Assembly (NCBI GenBank): GCA_029204225.1
Contig: CM055114.1
Coordinates: 19,581,273-19,645,272, forward strand
Source of the DNA: Diphasiastrum complanatum
Taxonomy: Eukaryota > Streptophyta > Lycopodiopsida > Lycopodiales > Lycopodiaceae
Direction: 5' to 3'
Length of the DNA stretch: 64,000 nucleotides
Part shown: positions 60,301-64,000 of the stretch, piece after piece
How positions within the stretch are numbered: the first letter of the stretch is position 1
How the letters are laid out: each line of letters opens with the position of its first letter
Position numbers and translations under genes: made by a program
Notes under the pieces: generated by a model
Database searches by the model: none
What the model was told of the DNA's origin: nothing
Seen by the model: the letters and a program-made list of their open reading frames with translations, nothing else

Positions 60301-61361
60301 AATGATCACTAAAAAACTCACAAAGAATCTTTAGCTGAATCAAATCAAAAATTTCAGGTGAACAACTTACAAGACTTCCAAAGCCAAAGTAGATTGGTGA
60401 CGTTCCAGACTGGAGCCAGTTTGTAAGAGCTATAGGTGCCTTAAAGTTTGAAGCCAAGTCCAAAAAGCAAAACCCCACAACATCAACAAGAGGTCCCCAA
60501 TCTGTCATGCCACAACAGACGGGCTAAGCATTTGTCTTTGGAAATCAATGAGCATGATGAAAACCTAAAATATAGAAAATTCACTGATTTAATTCGAGTT
60601 TCAGACAGAAAACATTGAAAATTTGCAACTTTATTAGTTTGCCTAACTCTTGATCCAATGTGTAATCAGTATATGCTTGATCCCCTTTTTTTGTTCCATT
60701 TCCAACATTATCATGCAAATAGAATATATTACATTATGAAAGCTTAGAAGCATAAGATATTGAAAGTTAGGCTTGGACACCCAGGCCAATAATCAGCTTC
60801 CAAATACCCACAGTACATTATTTATTATAAATGACAGTCTTACTAAGAAAATTGAATGTAATATGATCTATTTACTGATGCCTAGCATAGAATCAACTAT
60901 ATAAAAGGTTTTGCTACTGTCCTCAAACAATCAATTCACTATTCCAAAGTAGGAGAATTTATAATGGTGAAGTGGCACTATGTGTTTTATACAGCTTGCT
61001 TATTAGGAGAAGAAAAGGCCACAGTCAAAGAAAGCAAAAAGTTAAAACATGTTACCCATGCACGTCTGGTAAAACTTGATTACGACACTAAATCTGTAGG
61101 ATGAATTTGACCCTCTTTTCTAAAGCAACATTGTATCAAGAGCTAGAAAGACGACTCTCTATTACAATCTGCCCTACCTTTGGGCTTTGGAACAAGATGT
61201 GAGCTCCAAATATATCCAGTTGGCAAAGTTGAATATCTGGACAAAGACGATCCTCCCCCTAAATATGTAACTGGAGAGAGCTTAAGCTTTTTCCTCCGGA
61301 ATTCGTTGATCAAGCCACGTGATCCCAACCACATCAACAAATCGACCATTTGATAAGACAA
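48172..61361 (-). CDS. UGT80: Sterol 3-beta-glucosyltransferase, UGT80 type (C-terminal half)
   Basis: Seven exons join in phase with GT-AG introns: 61361-61178, 60501-60371, 58839-58737, 51020-50944, 49316-49269, 48628-48479, 48348-48172 (stop). They give 289 residues: LSYQMVDLLMW, LPTGYIWSSHLVPKPKD, VDVVGFCFLDLAS, PIYFGFGSL, QRGIIDKGWGG, NCPHDWLFPQC, VVHHGGAGTTAAGL, PFFGDQLFW, GVGPAPIPI and a C-terminal helix. These are the nucleotide-sugar-binding motifs of plant UDP-glucose:sterol glucosyltransferases. The enzymes add glucose to the sterol 3-hydroxyl to make steryl glucosides at membranes. Full-length enzymes have about 600-640 residues, so the N-terminal half is missing. It should lie beyond 64000 or has been lost. 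No stop breaks the visible part. The third intron is about 7.7 kb and holds repeats. Confidence 0.93.
49984..50040. repeat. GTTCCTAGGAACTAT-type repeat, copy in UGT80 intron
   Basis: It contains TAGTTCCCAGGAACAGTTCC and TGCTGTTCCTAGAGGACC, similar to sequences at 53641-53690 and 61590-61690. The family is short, partly palindromic and not identified. Confidence 0.5.
51421..52140 (-). mobile_element. Non-coding LTR-element fragment in the large UGT80 intron
   Basis: The minus strand has CATATTTCCCACA directly followed by TGGTATTAGAGAT (about 51874-51861), an LTR end plus a variant initiator Met-tRNA binding site. No gag or pol motif is present on either side, so it may be a non-autonomous element or a remnant. 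The LTR would extend rightward from 51874. The leader contains a small palindrome, GTCGGGAGCCCGAC. Confidence 0.45.
52841..53700. repeat. GTTCCTA-rich repeat with 20-bp perfect inverted repeat
   Basis: GTTCCTATTCC-type words are dense at 53260-53520. A perfect 20-bp inverted repeat is formed by 53438-53457 and 53495-53514, with a 37-nt spacer. The right end, near 53660-53690, carries CCGTTCCTAGGAACTATG, found in related form near 50000 and 61680. A small transposon family with GTTCC-rich ends is possible. Confidence 0.6.
53994..54131. repeat. Foldback plus direct repeat in the UGT80 intron
   Basis: 53994-54023 and 54046-54075 are inverted copies matching at 28 of 30 bases, with a 22-nt loop. 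A further copy of about 40 bp in direct orientation (54092-54131) repeats 54008-54048. Confidence 0.75.
54336..54427. repeat. 23-bp tandem repeat, about four units
   Basis: Units with AACTTCATGACTATTGACT start at 54336, 54359, 54382 and 54405. The last is diverged. Confidence 0.85.
54432..56057. other. Intron sequence without recognised features
   Basis: AT-rich, with short open stretches only. No motif or repeat edge was found. Confidence 0.4.
56058..56312 (+). pseudogene. Retroelement gag zinc-knuckle remnant in the UGT80 intron
   Basis: A basic stretch (RSKRDNKKRYMF) precedes CLYCGEFVHCANEC, an exact C-x2-C-x4-H-x4-C knuckle. It is antisense to UGT80. No protease or RT follows in the next 2 kb, so it is an isolated fragment or part of a non-autonomous element. 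Confidence 0.5.
56313..58736. other. Intron sequence without recognised features
   Basis: No coding motif could be identified on either strand, apart from the exon edge at 58737. Confidence 0.4.
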
Positions 61362-61589
61362 CTACAAAGTTCAAATGAGAAACCAATTAGCATGAGACAT
61401 AATTCTTTACCCTGCGAAGTTCCTTTCGTGTGTTAGAAACAGCTGAAAGTTGGAAAAACATGGAATGCAAGAGCATGAACAGCAAGTGATGTATACAACG
61501 TATATAAATGATCACGTGTCTAATATATGTATTACTACACCTAATGCATATTCTCTAGTTAAGTAGGCCTACCACAGATACCTGTTCCT

Positions 61590-61690
61590 GAGGAATGGGG
61601 AAAAAAACAAAATTAGAAATGTACCCTAGAAACTGCTCCTTAGTCTCCCTAGGAATGGCTCTGTTCCATCCTAGGAACTATGCTGCCTAC
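61590..61690. repeat. GTTCCTAGGAACTAT-type repeat, copy upstream of the first visible UGT80 exon
   Basis: It contains CTGTTCCTGAGGAATGG, CCTAGGAATGGCTCTGTTCC and CCTAGGAACTATG, related to the copies near 50000 and 53680. Confidence 0.5.
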
Positions 61691-62049
61691 ATTAACGAAC
61701 AACTTATAAGTAGCTACGTTATATTTATGTCTTATGTTGTATTTAAGTAGGCATACATGTATCAAACACCAAATATATTACAATATAACAGATGCTAGGT
61801 ACCTAACCGAGTTCATAGCAAATTTACAAGCATAGCATGTTAGAAATGAAAAGTAACCAATGCCAATCAAGAGTATGGCAAAAATCCTCATGTAGATAGG
61901 GCACATGAACCTAGAAGCCATTTCCATCCTCATAAGAAAGAGTGGGATCTCTTCAGAACTTTCAATATCACAAATAAACAAGAGATGTTTATTCTCCTCT
62001 TATAGACCATCAACCCTTAGCTACTAACCTTAGAAACCTGTTCCGATAG

Positions 62050-62612
62050 GGAATCTACACATAAGCTACAGCCGCATCTGATATGCGGTTATCCATATTG
62101 GGTTGCTGAGTAATCGAACTAATAAATCAAATTCATGAGTAATCCATAATGGCCATTTGGTCCTACTTCGCCTAGGCTACATCTTAAGGACCCAACTCCC
62201 TTGGGTCCCAAACCCAACTTTAAACTAAAAGTCGACTGGGCCTGTTGACTTGACCAGTGACTCGTGGACCTACATAGTTGCCACTTGTCGAGACCTAGGA
62301 TGTGTGCTAGGCTTGGAGACACCTACCTTGGAGATATACAAAGAGAGGTCTCATTAACCATTCATTCTATCTACCTAGGAGAATGTGGATGGTGTGCGCA
62401 TGTGCACAACCAAGATGTGAGCTAGCTTGAGGTGGGAGATGGCTAATGGCTCTAGCAATGGTATGGGACGTTGTTAGGGTTGGAGGTTGGATCTCGCTTG
62501 TTACAGGTCACAGGCCAGGGCATGGAGGGTGGATCTGGATTGGATCCTACGGTGGGGTGGATCGTGTGACGTTCAGTTCCTTGTGGGTAACCGGCACCTG
62601 GTGGATGCAACA
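62050..62612 (+). repeat. Gypsy 5' LTR (left edge uncertain)
   Basis: The right edge GATGCAACA at 62612 is fixed by the primer-binding site that follows at 62615. The left edge is a guess, since no matching LTR is in the window. Confidence 0.45.
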
Positions 62613-62614
62613 TT

Positions 62615-62626
62615 TGGTATCAGAGC
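62615..62626 (+). other. Gypsy primer-binding site
   Basis: TGGTATCAGAGC follows the LTR end and two T residues. It is a perfect initiator Met-tRNA type site. Confidence 0.85.
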
Positions 62627-63215
62627 TATCGTATTCCGTGTACAGTTCTGATCGATCCGTTGAGGGCAAACTGTAAGTTTTTGTATTTCGATCAAAGCTT
62701 GGTTGATTAAGCCCAAATTCGTCTTTTCTCTGATTTTTCCTCAGTATTTGTAAATTTCAGTTTTTTTTTTGTAAGAAAAACACGCACTGTCCCAACTCTG
62801 CCATGTGGCACGCTCGGTGCTCTGCTGCAGCGCCGAACAGGGGGGCGGCAGTGGCTGGGTGCCAAAACCCTGCTGAGCAGCTATGCTGGTGCTTGCATGG
62901 CCAGCGCCACCCACGCAGCCTGCCAGCTGGGTACCTGGGTGGCCTCCGGAGCCTTGGCTGGCTTGCTTGGGGGGGGGGGGTCTGCCAAGTGGCTGGGGGA
63001 GGGGGAGGTATGCCCATTTCATGTGAAAGGTAGTGGTGGATTGCCACCCGTCTACTCCTTTCTATCTCTTATTGCTTACAAATCTTGGTGGCAGCCATGG
63101 ACAATACCACTTTGATTGTGTGTAGCCAACAAGTTTGAGCTTGTGAGTTTCTTGCTTGAGAAGGAAGTGTTCTCTTCTTCTCTTCTCCTTGTATATCCTC
63201 TTTCACAGTTGTGAC

Positions 63216-64000
63216 ATGGATCCTAGCCTTTCTACACAGCCTATGTCTCCTCCTGTTGAGGCGATGGCATCTACTACTACCTTAGATTCCAATACTTTGT
63301 TGTTGGCTATCAACAATCTACAAGAACAGATTGTTGATATGCAAGCAAGACATTCAAAGGATCAATAGGAATTGAAAGAGCTAACGAGTTAAGGCAACTA
63401 TTGCACCAACCCTTGTTTACACCTGAAATCTTTATGGGGGAAAAGAAAGACAGAGCTCCTGAAGTGGTGACGTCGTGATGGAACTTGCATTTTTCCATGC
63501 ACGATGCTTCCCACGACAACAAGATCAACCTGGCTATCGATAAAGCTTTTACTTGGTGGCAGGACTTGAGGGGTAAGCCTGAAGCACCGAGTTGTGGGAA
63601 GATTTTTGTAAGACCTTCAAGGCGGCCTTCCTTCCTATCCTAGATGACTTTTACTTTTATCGTCAATATGCAACGATACAGATGGGGAACCGGCCCCTTG
63701 ATCAGTACTTGCAAGAATTTCAAGAGGTATATTCTCGTTTTGTTACTAGAATAGATCCTCTTTTGGTGCTTGCATTCTATTCTAGGTTTGCCTAGAGACT
63801 GTCAGCTTCAGGTTAGGAGGAACAAGCCTCTTACCCTCGATGATGTGGTTCGCTTTACCCGCATATACGATGACACTCGTATGGTGGCTAGGACTGAGCC
63901 TAGTGTCCAACCCAATGCAAAGGGTAAGAAATAATTGCATGGAGCCAGGTCATGTGGCAAAGGAATGCCCGAGGAAAAGGACGTTTGCAAATGTGGACAA
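63216..64000 (+). pseudogene. Gypsy gag, running off the window
   Basis: The start MDPSLSTQPMSPPVEAM is followed by a coiled-coil-like INNLQEQIVDMQARH. After stops and frame changes, LWEDFCKTFKAAFLPIL and LDQYLQEFQEVYSRF give the Retrotrans_gag domain. Near the right edge NNCMEPGHVAKECP is a CCHC knuckle that has lost its first Cys. The combination with a Met-tRNA site suggests a chromovirus-like or related gypsy lineage. Several stops mean that it is not functional. Confidence 0.8.

Noticed and set aside
61380-61480. Possible further UGT80 exon upstream of 61361 (FFQLSAVSNTRKELRR, donor GTAAAG)
   Set aside because: It has splice-like borders, but does not resemble the conserved MPWTPT/FPHP segment expected directly upstream in this family.
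62741-63047. Proline/alanine-rich frames on both strands
   Set aside because: They are produced by GC-rich, low-complexity leader sequence and overlap each other in several frames.

Overview
The window is nuclear DNA from a land plant, probably a vascular plant with a large genome. It carries a chlorophyll-binding photosystem I antenna gene with plant-type introns, a plant sterol glucosyltransferase gene spread over more than 13 kb, and many decayed LTR retrotransposons. Gene density is very low and one intron is about 7.7 kb long. A fern or similar lineage would fit, but nothing seen here settles the clade.

Only two host genes are clearly recognisable. The first is LHCA1 (9715-11141, minus), complete with four exons and 242 codons. 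The second is the C-terminal half of a UGT80-type sterol 3-beta-glucosyltransferase (48172-61361, minus), whose seven visible exons join in a consistent reading phase. Its N-terminal exons are not in the window.

Layout: 1-3421 decayed Ty3/gypsy (+); 3416-5979 Copia (-); 5980-7425 LINE 3' end (+); 7426-9714 no gene seen; 9715-11141 LHCA1 with a duplicated promoter block; 11640-13545 fragments of an unusual transposon-like element; 14139-16140 a Copia LTR with primer-binding site on one side and pol on the other; 16860-19845 the fullest copy of the unusual element; 19846-21830 Copia 3' end (+); 21920-22800 another copy of the unusual element (-); 22801-25950 Copia (+); 26628-27160 Copia piece; 28640-30707 gypsy 5' end (+); 30716-34159 gypsy (-); 34402-35679 Copia (-); 38910-43011 Copia (-); 44422-45156 solo LTR; 48172-61361 UGT80 with repeats in its introns; 62400-64000 gypsy 5' end (+).

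The most interesting object is the element at 16860-19845, with relatives at 12751-13545 and 21920-22800. From 5' to 3' it encodes an unrecognised N-terminal domain with a coiled coil, a domain with a CxxC pair, a segment that aligns with the core of histone H3 (11 consecutive identical residues, HAKRVTIMPKD), a Pro/Ser-rich linker with basic clusters, and a C-terminal C48/Ulp1-like cysteine protease with His and Cys motifs. In the 12.7-13.5 kb copy its stop codon faces, tail to tail, a small intron-containing gene whose product looks like a beta-grasp (ubiquitin-like) fold. A transposon-like gene joining an H3-like histone fold to a SUMO-protease-like domain is not something I can match to a named family. 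All copies here carry stops or frameshifts.
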